From positions 1,054,001 to 1,118,000 of the forward strand of contig NZ_JAPDUG010000001.1 of NCBI RefSeq assembly GCF_026015885.1: 64,000 bases of DNA. The letters run 5' to 3'. The notes under the pieces are model-generated. The model was not told the origin of the DNA, searched no databases, and saw only the letters and a list, made by a program, of their open reading frames with translations. Each line of letters opens with the position of its first letter. Position 1 is the stretch's first letter. Made by a program: the position numbers and the translations under genes. Shown here piece by piece: positions 1 through 7,268 of this stretch. The stretch is from Halocynthiibacter sp. SDUM655004. GTDB lineage: Bacteria; Pseudomonadota; Alphaproteobacteria; Rhodobacterales; Rhodobacteraceae.

Positions 1-435
1 TTCCTCATAGCTGATGTCGTTCATACGGTTGAACAACGTGGGGATCAGGACCGCTGGGTTGTTGATCGCGATTTGGAATTCAACATCATGCCCGTAGAAC
101 AGGTTGCAATAACTCACAACCTTTTCAATGGTTTGGGGGTAGAATCCAATTCCGTCAAACACCCTAGGCGTCACGCAGATAAAGTTCTCGTTTGTCAGAA
201 CAACGCGCTCGATTGTGTTGTCCTGTAGCATTGAGTCAAACAGCTTTTGGCGGGTTTCCTGGTTTGAACGCGCGCCTTCTAGGTCGGCGATGGTTGTACG
301 GATCAGGGCGCGATATTTTCCGGGGCCGGGAACCGCAACACCATGAAGCGCCAGTTTCCCTTTGTCCTTGAGCAAGCTTTTGAGCAGCTTGTCGCTATCT
401 GTGGAATGTACGCCAAGATGGAATACGACCTGCAT
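1..435 (-). CDS. Unknown protein, N-terminal part; 3' end lies outside the window
   Basis: Reading the minus strand from an ATG at 435 gives an uninterrupted frame of 145 codons that runs off the left edge. It begins MQVVFHLGVHSTDSDKLL and contains a LHGVAVPGPGKYR stretch. The opening (a short beta strand, then HLGVHSTDSD) resembles the N-terminus of alphaproteobacterial proteins loosely called sulfotransferase-like or hypothetical, but I do not recognise a definite family and assign no function. No stop interrupts the frame and no signal peptide is visible. It diverges from the iron-type permease starting at 518, and the 82-bp gap holds a palindrome (460-476). Partial gene; existence fairly sure, function unknown. 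Confidence 0.7.
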   Translation of the reverse strand, partial: MQVVFHLGVHSTDSDKLLKSLLKDKGKLALHGVAVPGPGKYRALIRTTIADLEGARSNQETRQKLFDSMLQDNTIERVVLTNENFICVTPRVFDGIGFYPQTIEKVVSYCNLFYGHDVEFQIAINNPAVLIPTLFNRMNDISYEE

Positions 436-459
436 ATCGGTGCCCCTGTTTGCCCATTC

Positions 460-476
460 CCAAGTAATATACTTGG
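460..476. promoter_or_regulatory. 17-bp imperfect palindrome in a divergent promoter region
   Basis: CCAAGTAATATACTTGG has two perfectly complementary 7-base arms around a 3-base centre. It lies in the short gap between the divergent unknown gene (start 435) and the permease (start 518), where an operator acting on both would be expected. It does not look like the textbook Irr or RirA boxes, so the binding protein is not named. Confidence 0.45.
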
Positions 477-517
477 TTTTCTGGACAGTTAAACAGCTTT
501 CCGTTAGCACCACAGAA

Positions 518-2185
518 ATGACGACCAAAGATACAAACATCCACGCAGACGGCGCGAAAACGCGCCTGCGGCCAGACCTCTGGTCAATCGGCGCTTTGCT
601 GATCGCCCTGACCGTTGCGGCGCCGATTGTCGCCGTTGTGTGGATTGCATTCCACCCGACCGAAAACATCTGGCCGCATCTGATGGCAACGACCCTGCCG
701 CGTTACCTGACCAACACTTTGGTGCTGATGATCTCAGTCGGCACGTTGAGTGCAGCGGTTGGTACAGGGGCGGCATGGCTTACGACGATGTATCTCTTCC
801 CCGGCGTGCGCTGGTTCCAGTGGCTGTTGCTGTTGCCGCTGGCAGTTCCGGCCTATCTCGGGGCCTATGGGATCGTTGATTTTCTTGAATACGCGGGCCC
901 CGTCCAAACTCTGTTGCGCGATGTTATGGGGTACACCAATGGCCGCGATTACTGGTTCCCGCAGGTGCGCTCCATGGGCAGCGCGATTGTGGTGCTTACG
1001 GCGGCGCTGTCTCCCTATGTGTTCCTCTTGGCGCGTGCTGCGTTTCGCGAACATTCGGGCGGTAGCTATGAAGTGGCTCGTGCGCTTGGGGCAGGGCCGT
1101 TCAAGCGGTTTTGGAAAGTTGGCGTTCCACTCGCGCGTCCTGCGATCGCGGCGGGCGTTGCTATCGTGATGATGGAGACCGCGAGCGATTTTGGCGCCGT
1201 GGATTTCTTTGCGGTTCAAACGCTTACGACAGGGATTTTCACCACATGGCTTGAGAGCAGCAATGCGGGCGGGGCAGCCCAGATCGCTGGTGTAGTTCTG
1301 ATTCTGGTACTGTTGCTTGTATCTTTCGAGAAAATCCTGCGGCGTAAGAATCGCTACCACAACGCCGCGCGCCAAACGCGCCAGATCGTACCAATTCCTT
1401 TGCGTGGGTATCAGGGGTGGCTCGCAAGTTTCTTCTGTTTCGTGCCGTTTGCCGTTGGCTTCCTGCTACCCGCTGGTGTGCTGACTTATCACGCATTCAC
1501 AACCCCTGGCGCATGGCAGGATAGGGGGCTGACCGACGCATTGCTAACAACACTCGCGGTTGGCGCATCCGCGGCGGTCATCACAGTCATAGCAGCTTGT
1601 TTTCTTGTGTATGGCGTGCGCCTTGCACGAAGCCGGTTGCCGCGAATGTTGCTGCCCGTTACGACGCTTGGGTATGCCGCTCCCGGAGCCGTTCTGGGGG
1701 TCGGTATCCTTATCCCTATGGCTGCCGCCGACCACGCTATCGCCGATTTCGTCGAGGCCACTACCGGCTTGAACATCGGTCTTTTAATGACAGGCACAGG
1801 CTTTGCCATCGTCTTTGCATATAGCGTGCGATTCTTCGCAATTGCGCAGGGTGCGGTAGATAGTGCAATGGGCCGCGTCGCACCGAGCCTGCCGCTTGCA
1901 GCGCGCTCCCTCGGTCAAACTGCTGGCGGTGCTCTGCGCCGAGTCTATTTGCCGCTCATTCGCGGATCAATTGGTACAGCGCTTCTGTTGGTTTTCGTGG
2001 ATTGCGTTAAAGAACTTCCGGCGACTCTTTTGCTAAGACCTTTTAATTTCAACACCTTGGCAACCCGCGTCTACGAGCAAGCCGCGCTCGAAAACCTCGA
2101 GATGGCCTCGCCAGCTGCCGTTCTTGTGATGTTGGTAAGCCTTTGCGCTGTCCTTCTTATGGCGCGGACGAGCGCGTCCAAATAA
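518..2185 (+). CDS. ABC transporter permease, Fe3+ type, two fused permease domains
   Basis: An inner-membrane permease of the FbpB/SfuB class that imports ferric iron with a periplasmic binding protein and an ATPase. The 555-residue chain has two homologous halves of about six membrane segments each. The coupling loops are visible as EVARALGAGPFKRFW around residues 186-200 of the first half and ARSLGQTAGGALRRVYLPLI near 465-485 of the second. The reading frame stays open upstream to 362, but that part overlaps the divergent gene, so the ATG at 518 is preferred although its ribosome site is weak. No binding protein or ATPase gene follows: the next gene is a tRNA, so partners must be elsewhere. 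Iron is inferred from family; another substrate is possible. Confidence 0.85.
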   Translation: MTTKDTNIHADGAKTRLRPDLWSIGALLIALTVAAPIVAVVWIAFHPTENIWPHLMATTLPRYLTNTLVLMISVGTLSAAVGTGAAWLTTMYLFPGVRWFQWLLLLPLAVPAYLGAYGIVDFLEYAGPVQTLLRDVMGYTNGRDYWFPQVRSMGSAIVVLTAALSPYVFLLARAAFREHSGGSYEVARALGAGPFKRFWKVGVPLARPAIAAGVAIVMMETASDFGAVDFFAVQTLTTGIFTTWLESSNAGGAAQIAGVVLILVLLLVSFEKILRRKNRYHNAARQTRQIVPIPLRGYQGWLASFFCFVPFAVGFLLPAGVLTYHAFTTPGAWQDRGLTDALLTTLAVGASAAVITVIAACFLVYGVRLARSRLPRMLLPVTTLGYAAPGAVLGVGILIPMAAADHAIADFVEATTGLNIGLLMTGTGFAIVFAYSVRFFAIAQGAVDSAMGRVAPSLPLAARSLGQTAGGALRRVYLPLIRGSIGTALLLVFVDCVKELPATLLLRPFNFNTLATRVYEQAALENLEMASPAAVLVMLVSLCAVLLMARTSASK

Positions 2186-2291
2186 AGCTAACCATCGCTG
2201 GAACAAGCCAAATTCGTACGCGCGTCAAAGTGCCATTCCTGCCTGCCCCAAGGGCAATCGAAAAAAAATTGAAAAAGGCGATAATTTTGGC

Positions 2292-2320
2292 TTGAACCCA
2301 CCGAAGCTTCGGTTTAATCA
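2292..2320 (+). promoter_or_regulatory. Likely tRNA-Thr promoter
   Basis: TTGAAC at 2292-2297 is followed after 15-16 bases by TTTAAT/TTAATC at 2313-2319, about 12 bases before the tRNA 5' end. The spacer holds the perfect 14-bp palindrome ACCGAAGCTTCGGT (2300-2313). Spacing fits a sigma70-type promoter; placed by eye only. Confidence 0.45.
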
Positions 2321-2330
2321 CCCCTCCAGT

Positions 2331-2406
2331 GCCCCTATAGCTCAGCTGGTAGAGCAACTGATTTGTAATCAGTAGGTCCGCGGTTCGAGTCCGTGTGGGG
2401 GCACCA
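2331..2406 (+). tRNA. trnT: tRNA-Thr (anticodon TGT), CCA encoded
   Basis: The 76-base segment folds into a cloverleaf. The acceptor stem GCCCCTA pairs with TGGGGGC (one T-G pair). The D arm carries AGCTCAGCTGGTAGAGC, the anticodon stem ACTGA/TCAGT encloses loop TTTGTAA with TGT at 2364-2366, and the T arm contains GGTTCGAGTCC. Discriminator A is followed by CCA at 2404-2406. The gene is intact, but everything from the anticodon loop to three bases past CCA is duplicated at 3379-3426, marking it as an integration target. Confidence 0.97.
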
Positions 2407-2409
2407 TTT
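2362..2409 (+). repeat. Direct repeat copy 1 (att-like), 3' half of tRNA-Thr
   Basis: The 48 bases from the anticodon loop (TTTGTAATCAG...) through CACCATTT are identical to 3379-3426; similarity ends at both edges. This is the classical form of an attachment site left when an element integrates into a tRNA gene and restores its 3' end. Period between the copies is 1,017 bp. Confidence 0.9.
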
Positions 2410-2607
2410 CACTAGCAAAAACAAATAGTCAGCTCATCGCGGAGCAGATGATTGAGTTGACAGATTGGGTTAGTGGTTTATCATTGAAAAACAAAGCGTT
2501 AACAAGTAATTAGACGGATATTACGTCTCCCAGGGAAGCAAGGTTGGAGAGACAAAATTGAGTCACAAGAACATGCTATTCATCCAAAACCAGAAGACAA
2601 AATAAAT

Positions 2608-2763
2608 GTGATTAGAGGCAAAATGCTAGTAGGTCATGCATCTGTCGAAGAGCTTCAAGATTTTCTGACGTATACTTCAGCTTTAGAAAGTCTTCTTCTC
2701 GAGGCAGATAACAGTGACTTCTTTGGAACCGAAGGCCACCGCCACCGTTATGGTTGGGACTAG
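2608..2763 (+). CDS. Possible small or truncated protein upstream of the HEPN gene
   Basis: A frame with GTG at 2608 or ATG at 2623 encodes 51 or 46 residues ending TEGHRHRYGWD. The same frame is open upstream without a better start back to about position 2500. No clear ribosome site precedes either start. The Leu/Glu-rich middle (EELQDFLTYTSALESLLLEAD) could form a helix. It may be the C-terminal remnant of a truncated gene or a small partner of the HEPN protein 40 bp downstream. No family recognised; low confidence. Confidence 0.25.
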   Translation: MIRGKMLVGHASVEELQDFLTYTSALESLLLEADNSDFFGTEGHRHRYGWD

Positions 2764-2802
2764 AAGATAAGTGGATACCACGGACAATAGGGGGGGTAAC
2801 AA

Positions 2803-3303
2803 TTGGCCAACGAAGATAAGTACTCAGCAGTAGGTCTGTTCAACTACGCTCATTCGTATGCTGCTTCTGCAATCGAACTAGAAGGCAGTAGTATTGATGC
2901 TACCCACCCAGATGCTGTGGTGTATTATTTGTACTTCCATGCAATAGAGCTGTACTTGAAGTCATACTTGTTGGCCTACGGTAATACTGCTGAACAACTA
3001 CGACAGAAATACGGTCACAATGTACGCAAGCTGGCTAATGCCTGTGCTGCGCTAGGTTTGACACTCGAAGATGGTGATGTGCAGGTCATCGACCTAATGA
3101 AAGAAACGGACAACGTGATTTCATCGCGTTATCTGCGCACCGGCCATCATACAAGGTTGCCGTTCATTGCGTTCCAGGAAACGTGTTATCGGCTGCACGA
3201 GCAAATTTGCACGAAAGCTTACGAAAAAGTTGGAGGGCAACGCCGCCCAGTCCTGCGGATTTCGAAAAAGAATACGCTCATACGTCCTCATGCTGACCAT
3301 TGA
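2803..3303 (+). CDS. HEPN-domain protein (putative RNase/toxin-like) on mini-island
   Basis: A 166-residue, mostly helical protein. It has the HEPN signature RQKYGH at residues 67-72, matching the R-X4-6-H motif used by HEPN ribonucleases, followed by NVRKL as in the usual GH-x-x-x-L helix. The preceding segment YYLYFHAIELYLKSYLLAYG is the typical first long helix. The start is a TTG at 2803, supported by the strong purine run GGGGGGT at 2791-2797 about five bases ahead; there is no in-frame ATG that keeps the domain. The gene sits alone inside the tRNA-Thr island. HEPN proteins are common in toxin-antitoxin and phage-defence loci, usually with a nucleotidyltransferase (MNT) partner, which is absent here. 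The domain call is fairly firm; a defence role is inference. Confidence 0.75.
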   Translation: MANEDKYSAVGLFNYAHSYAASAIELEGSSIDATHPDAVVYYLYFHAIELYLKSYLLAYGNTAEQLRQKYGHNVRKLANACAALGLTLEDGDVQVIDLMKETDNVISSRYLRTGHHTRLPFIAFQETCYRLHEQICTKAYEKVGGQRRPVLRISKKNTLIRPHADH

Positions 3304-3378
3304 TTTTCATAGGTTTATGGGGAGACAAAATGGAGACAATGCCTCGTAAGTCATTGATGTATTAGGGGTACGTTCTAT

Positions 3379-3426
3379 TTTGTAATCAGTAGGTCCGCGG
3401 TTCGAGTCCGTGTGGGGGCACCATTT
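3379..3426 (+). repeat. Direct repeat copy 2 (att-like), orphan 3' half of tRNA-Thr
   Basis: An exact 48-bp repeat of 2362-2409. The 5' half of the tRNA (acceptor, D arm) is missing upstream of 3379, so this is not a tRNA gene but the outer boundary of the island. Confidence 0.9.
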
Positions 3427-3649
3427 TCCAGAGCATCGTTATCCGTACTCGTCCGTATTCACTCGGATGATCGGTCGCGCGCATTTCGTTTCTTTTCTGA
3501 ACATTTTCTGCTCTTCTATGCTGTCCGATTGAAAAGTTTTGACCGAGTTATGAAGGGTTAAGGCATGTGCTCTCGCGTCAGTTCGTAAGTCTGCTTTTCT
3601 CTGTTTGCCGCGTAGGCTACGCTGGAGGAAAGATTTAAGGACCGAGCAG
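3427..3649 (+). other. Intergenic region before the transglycosylase gene
   Basis: With the island tail (3304-3378) and the repeat copy this makes about 345 bp without a gene. I see no structured RNA or repeat; it presumably holds the promoter of the transglycosylase gene. TAAGGA at 3636-3641 is that gene's likely ribosome site. Confidence 0.4.
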
Positions 3650-4801
3650 ATGAACCTTACACGAAGAACAACACTTTTGGGGCTCATGGGGCTGAGTCTG
3701 ACCGCTTGTGGTGGTGGAGTCGGAACAGTTGGGCCAAGTATCGCTGGGGGCGGTGGTGAATTGCCAGCCGACTTACGGCCCACACCGAATTCCTCTTATG
3801 ACGCGTGGGTTTCACGTTTTCGCAGCCGAGCCAGCGGGCAAGGAATATCGCCTGCGACTCTAAATGCCGCGTTCCGTAACACGGGCTATTTACCAGGTGT
3901 CGTTGAGCGAGACAGAAACCAAACCGAATTCACCCGCACCTTAGAAGATTACCTTGCCATTGCGGCCTCGGACGAGCGGGTTTCGAAGGGGCGCGCGGCG
4001 TTTCAACGGCATCAAAGCACGCTTTCGGCTGTAGAGGCTCGCTATGGCGTTCCGGCAGAGATTGTAACCGCCATTTGGGGTTTGGAGAGTTTCTATGGGG
4101 AAAGGCGCGGTGATGTGCCGGTTATTTCCTCGACATCCACACTCGCTTTCGACGGGCGCCGCGGCGCGTTCTTTGAAAAACAGCTGATCGCTGCCCTTAA
4201 GATACTTCAGAGCGGCGATACTACGCCTGCAAATCTAAAGGGGTCTTGGGCAGGAGCAATGGGACATACCCAGTTTATTCCGACCAGCTATCAGGCCTTT
4301 GCGGTTGATTTCACTGGGGACGGTCGCCGCGATATCTGGTCTGATGATCCAGCGGATTCACTGGCGTCGACGGCGGCCTATCTTGCGCGCAATGGTTGGG
4401 TGTCCGGCGTTCGCTGGGGCGGAGAAGTTGGCAACAATGCCCCGCAAGGGCGTATCATTCAGCCGCAGCCTGGCGGCCCAAGTTTCTCGGTCACACGTAA
4501 TTTCGACGTCATAAAACGCTATAACAATTCAGATAGTTACGCGATTGGCGTTGGCCATTTGGCCGACCGGATTGCCGGAGGCGGGCCGCTGAAGGGGAGC
4601 TTTCCACCTGATGAGTATGGCCTCACCAAGGACGATCGCGAGCTCCTGCAACAACGCCTCACCTTGAGGGGATTTGACACAGGTGGCACCGATGGCGTGA
4701 TTGGTCCGAACAGCCGCAAGGCGATCAGTTCATACCAGTCGAGCATCGGCGTTCCAGCTACGGGCGATCCATCGCAAGCGTTGCTGGCATCGCTCCGATA
4801 A
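3650..4801 (+). CDS. Lytic murein transglycosylase, MltB-like lipoprotein with PG-binding domain
   Basis: Cleaves the glycan strands of peptidoglycan, forming 1,6-anhydro-muramic ends, in the periplasm. The 383-residue protein starts MNLTRRTTLLGLMGLSLTAC, a lipoprotein signal (twin Arg at 5-6, acylated Cys20). The SLT_2 catalytic domain runs from about residue 45 to 300, with the catalytic Glu146 in IWGLESFYGE and the GAMGHTQFIPTSY block characteristic of the MltB family. A C-terminal peptidoglycan-binding domain covers about 315-380 (LQQRLTLRGFDTGGTDGVIG). The frame is open further upstream, but ATG 3650 gives the proper signal. Monocistronic by spacing. Confidence 0.92.
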   Translation: MNLTRRTTLLGLMGLSLTACGGGVGTVGPSIAGGGGELPADLRPTPNSSYDAWVSRFRSRASGQGISPATLNAAFRNTGYLPGVVERDRNQTEFTRTLEDYLAIAASDERVSKGRAAFQRHQSTLSAVEARYGVPAEIVTAIWGLESFYGERRGDVPVISSTSTLAFDGRRGAFFEKQLIAALKILQSGDTTPANLKGSWAGAMGHTQFIPTSYQAFAVDFTGDGRRDIWSDDPADSLASTAAYLARNGWVSGVRWGGEVGNNAPQGRIIQPQPGGPSFSVTRNFDVIKRYNNSDSYAIGVGHLADRIAGGGPLKGSFPPDEYGLTKDDRELLQQRLTLRGFDTGGTDGVIGPNSRKAISSYQSSIGVPATGDPSQALLASLR

Positions 4802-5124
4802 CACATTCTGCCGAGGTTTTAATGTACAAGAACTCTGCGACCGCACAGCGCGTTCTGAGCCTCGGCATTTTCGCATACTCCTAAATCACGACGCATCCCA
4901 TTGTGGCCAAACCTTCCTGCGAAGAGCCGGATGGCTGGTGGGAAATTACGTCGTTGATTTATGTGATGGTGGTTTCACCTGTTAATTGACTTAAGGCCAT
5001 TGGTCGTCGCGCGCGAACGATAGCGTGGCGTTCCGGTGGCAACCGTTCTTGATTTTGCCAACTGTCGAATCGATAAAATTATGTATAGTGTTAAATAATC
5101 GATTTTTTATGGGAGGATTGAGAA
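4802..5124 (+). other. Intergenic region with AT-rich promoter-like end
   Basis: A 323-bp gap. The first 200 bases show nothing recognisable. The last 80 are AT-rich, with a -10-like TATAGT near 5084-5089 flanked by two copies of ATCGAT about 30 bp apart, and GGGAGG as the ribosome site for the gene at 5125. The paired ATCGAT could be coincidental. Confidence 0.35.
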
Positions 5125-6090
5125 ATGAAAAAGTCTGCTATTTATTCCTTTGTTGCCGTTTGCGGCATGGCTGTTTCTACGGCGTCTTATGCGCAAAATG
5201 TAAAAGTTACGCCGCTTGGCGGGATTACGGGCGAATTCTGTCGGCTGGATCGTGCGATGATTTTCGAGGACCCAAACGGCACACGTATTCTTTATGATGC
5301 GGGTATGACGGTGGCGGGGGCCGATGATCCAAGGTTGGGATCGTTGGATGCGCTTTTGGTGACTCATATGCATGGTGACCATATCGGAGCACGACACACC
5401 AGTGCGGTCGACACAGGTGAGTGTGGCATGCCCAACCTTTCTGTTGATGCGTCTCCGGAAACGAATGTGGCCAAGATTGCGCATGCAAAAGGTGCAGCAA
5501 TTGTAACTGGTAGTGAAATGCCTGCGTTCTTTGCGGCGAAGCTTGAATCACTGGGCGGGGACCCCAAAAAATCGATGCTTGCGCGGTTTGGCGCAACCCA
5601 GACCGTTGGAGATGTGAAGATTTCTACGGTTCCGGCTGTTCATAGTAATGGTGTTTCGCCCGGCCTTATTGGCGGAGAGATGGGGGAGGCGATGCAGGCC
5701 GCAGGCATCGCGGGTTATGTCGGGCCGCCAACTGGCTATGTCTTGGAGTTCTCCAACGGATTGGTCGCCTATCTTTCGGGTGATACCGGAATGACAGCAG
5801 AGCAAGAAGACGTGGTGCGCGGCTTCTATGGTGCTGGTCTGGTTGTTATCAATATCGGCGATACATTTACGACGGGCCCTGTTGAAGCGGCTTATGTGAT
5901 AAACGAACTGGTGCAGCCCAAGTCGGTAATTCCGTCACACGCAAACGAAGTTGCAACCAAGGGTGGCGAGGTTGTCGAGGGCAGCAAGACAGCCACTTTT
6001 CGGGATCTCGTGACAGTTCCGGTGCATATTCCTTTGAGCGGGAGAACAATGGAATTTGACTCAGAGGGCACTTGTGTTGCCAACTGCTGA
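5125..6090 (+). CDS. Secreted metallo-beta-lactamase-fold hydrolase
   Basis: A 321-residue exported protein with signal peptide MKKSAIYSFVAVCGMAVSTASYA and the metallo-beta-lactamase fold. The metal-binding HMHGDH motif is at residues 81-86. Further ligands are plausible at VPAVHSNG, SGDTGM and the late PSHANE. Overall it resembles UlaG-like periplasmic MBL proteins; the substrate cannot be read from sequence. GGGAGG precedes the ATG by the usual distance. It lies about 100 bp upstream of, and on the same strand as, the TAXI TRAP transporter genes, so they may be functionally linked (for example hydrolysing a compound whose product is imported); that link is inference. It is not a beta-lactamase call. 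Confidence 0.85.
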   Translation: MKKSAIYSFVAVCGMAVSTASYAQNVKVTPLGGITGEFCRLDRAMIFEDPNGTRILYDAGMTVAGADDPRLGSLDALLVTHMHGDHIGARHTSAVDTGECGMPNLSVDASPETNVAKIAHAKGAAIVTGSEMPAFFAAKLESLGGDPKKSMLARFGATQTVGDVKISTVPAVHSNGVSPGLIGGEMGEAMQAAGIAGYVGPPTGYVLEFSNGLVAYLSGDTGMTAEQEDVVRGFYGAGLVVINIGDTFTTGPVEAAYVINELVQPKSVIPSHANEVATKGGEVVEGSKTATFRDLVTVPVHIPLSGRTMEFDSEGTCVANC

Positions 6091-6191
6091 TCAAGATTAA
6101 CAACTTAATAATGATGGACTAATTTTAACAGGTGTTAACAAAACGCCCTAAATTGGTCCAAACTACAGCGAATCAACAAAGGAGAGGAATT

Positions 6192-7172
6192 ATGAAATTT
6201 ACCGCAATTCTAGCAGCGACAACCGTACTGGCTGGCGCAGCTTTTGCTCAGGACGTCGATAAATCAGATTGGCCAAGCAGCTTTACCGTAGGCACAGCGA
6301 GCCAAGGCGGAACATATTTCGCGTATGGTTCTGGTTGGGCCAACCTTGTTGCCGAAGAGCTTGGCCTTACTGGTGGCGGCGAAGTCACTGGTGGACCAAT
6401 GCAGAACATGGCGCTCGTACATACGGGTGATGCTGCGTTTGGCATGACGACAATGGGCCCAGCAGCGGAGTCCCTTGCAGGTACGAACCCAATCGCGCCA
6501 GGTCTTGAAATGACACAGGCTTGCGCAATGTTCCCAATGTACCAGACACCGTTCTCGGTAACCGCTCTTGCGTCTTCCGGTATTGCAAGCGTGAGCGACA
6601 TTCCAGCGGGTGCAAAAATCGGTTTTGGCCCAGCAGGTTCGACATCGGATACTTATTTCCCACGCATGATGGAAACACTGGGCGTAGATTTTGAGCGTCG
6701 TAACGGTGGTTGGACGGACCTTGGCGGTCAGCTTCAGGATGGTCTTCTTGACGTGATTGCCTTTGCGGCGGGTGTACCTGTTCCTGCGGTGAGCCAGCTC
6801 GAAGTTCAGACAGATGTGAACATCATCGAGTTTACAGAAGAAGAACAGGCCAAGTTGCTTGAAGCGTTCCCCGTTTCCGAATTTGCAATCAACGCAGATA
6901 CCTACACAACACTCGAAGCGGATGCGCGTTCGGTTTCTATGTGGAACTTCGCAATTGCAAACTGTGATCTTCCGGAATCCTTCGTGAATGCTGTTGTTGA
7001 TATTGTCATGTCAGACAACGAGCGCATGGTGGGTATCCACAAGGCAGCGGCATCTACATTGCCTGAAAACTGGACAAAGAACACAGTTCTCAAGTGGCAT
7101 CCAGGTGCGGCATCTTGGTTCATCGAGAACGCAGGTGCGGACATTTCTGCTGATATGATCTACGGTAACTAA
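6192..7172 (+). CDS. TRAP transporter solute-binding protein, TAXI family
   Basis: Periplasmic receptor of a tripartite ATP-independent transporter of the TAXI class. The 326-residue protein has signal peptide MKFTAILAATTVLAGAAFA and the TAXI hallmark FTVGTASQGGTYFAYGSGWA at the mature N-terminus. ATG 6192 follows the strong ribosome site AAAGGAGAGG; an upstream in-frame ATG at 6132 lacks one. The fused permease follows after a 96-bp gap holding a stable hairpin (7193-7218). TAXI ligands where known are often glutamate-type or other organic acids; the ligand here is not predicted. Confidence 0.93.
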   Translation: MKFTAILAATTVLAGAAFAQDVDKSDWPSSFTVGTASQGGTYFAYGSGWANLVAEELGLTGGGEVTGGPMQNMALVHTGDAAFGMTTMGPAAESLAGTNPIAPGLEMTQACAMFPMYQTPFSVTALASSGIASVSDIPAGAKIGFGPAGSTSDTYFPRMMETLGVDFERRNGGWTDLGGQLQDGLLDVIAFAAGVPVPAVSQLEVQTDVNIIEFTEEEQAKLLEAFPVSEFAINADTYTTLEADARSVSMWNFAIANCDLPESFVNAVVDIVMSDNERMVGIHKAAASTLPENWTKNTVLKWHPGAASWFIENAGADISADMIYGN

Positions 7173-7192
7173 TCGTATAGAAACAAAAAAAT

Positions 7193-7218
7193 ATGCCGCC
7201 CCTTTTTGGGGGCGGCAT
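7193..7218 (+). promoter_or_regulatory. Intercistronic hairpin between TRAP receptor and permease genes
   Basis: ATGCCGCCCC and GGGGCGGCAT form a perfect 10-bp stem with a 6-base loop. There is no T-run after it, so it is more likely an mRNA-stabilising or attenuating element that keeps receptor transcript more abundant than permease transcript than a full terminator. Confidence 0.6.
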
Positions 7219-7268
7219 GACTTTGAACAGGTGCGGTACGTAAACTGGACTCGTAAGGGGCAACAAAA

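Larger units (their letters stand above)
2407..3378. mobile_element. Mini genomic island integrated at tRNA-Thr, no integrase present
   Basis: About 1 kb lies between the intact tRNA-Thr and a 48-bp duplicate of its 3' half. The interior is visibly richer in A and T than the flanking genes and its codon use differs. It contains one convincing gene, the HEPN protein at 2803-3303, plus a possible 46-51 codon frame at 2608-2763. No integrase, transposase or excisionase frame is present, so it is either a decayed remnant of a larger island or a minimal element mobilised in trans. A GGAGACAAAATGGAGACAAT motif near 3320-3340 resembles TTGGAGAGACAAAATTG near 2544-2560; these could be integrase arm sites, which is speculative. 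Confidence 0.75.

Noticed and set aside
2300-2313. ACCGAAGCTTCGGT palindrome as an operator or terminator
   Set aside because: It falls in the probable -35/-10 spacer of the tRNA promoter and has no T-run; kept only as part of the promoter description.
3379-3426. A second tRNA-Thr gene
   Set aside because: Only the 3' half is present; acceptor 5' strand and D arm are missing. It is an attachment-site copy.
5125-6090. Beta-lactamase resistance gene
   Set aside because: The MBL fold and HxHxDH motif are shared by many hydrolases; nothing specific to class B beta-lactamases is visible.
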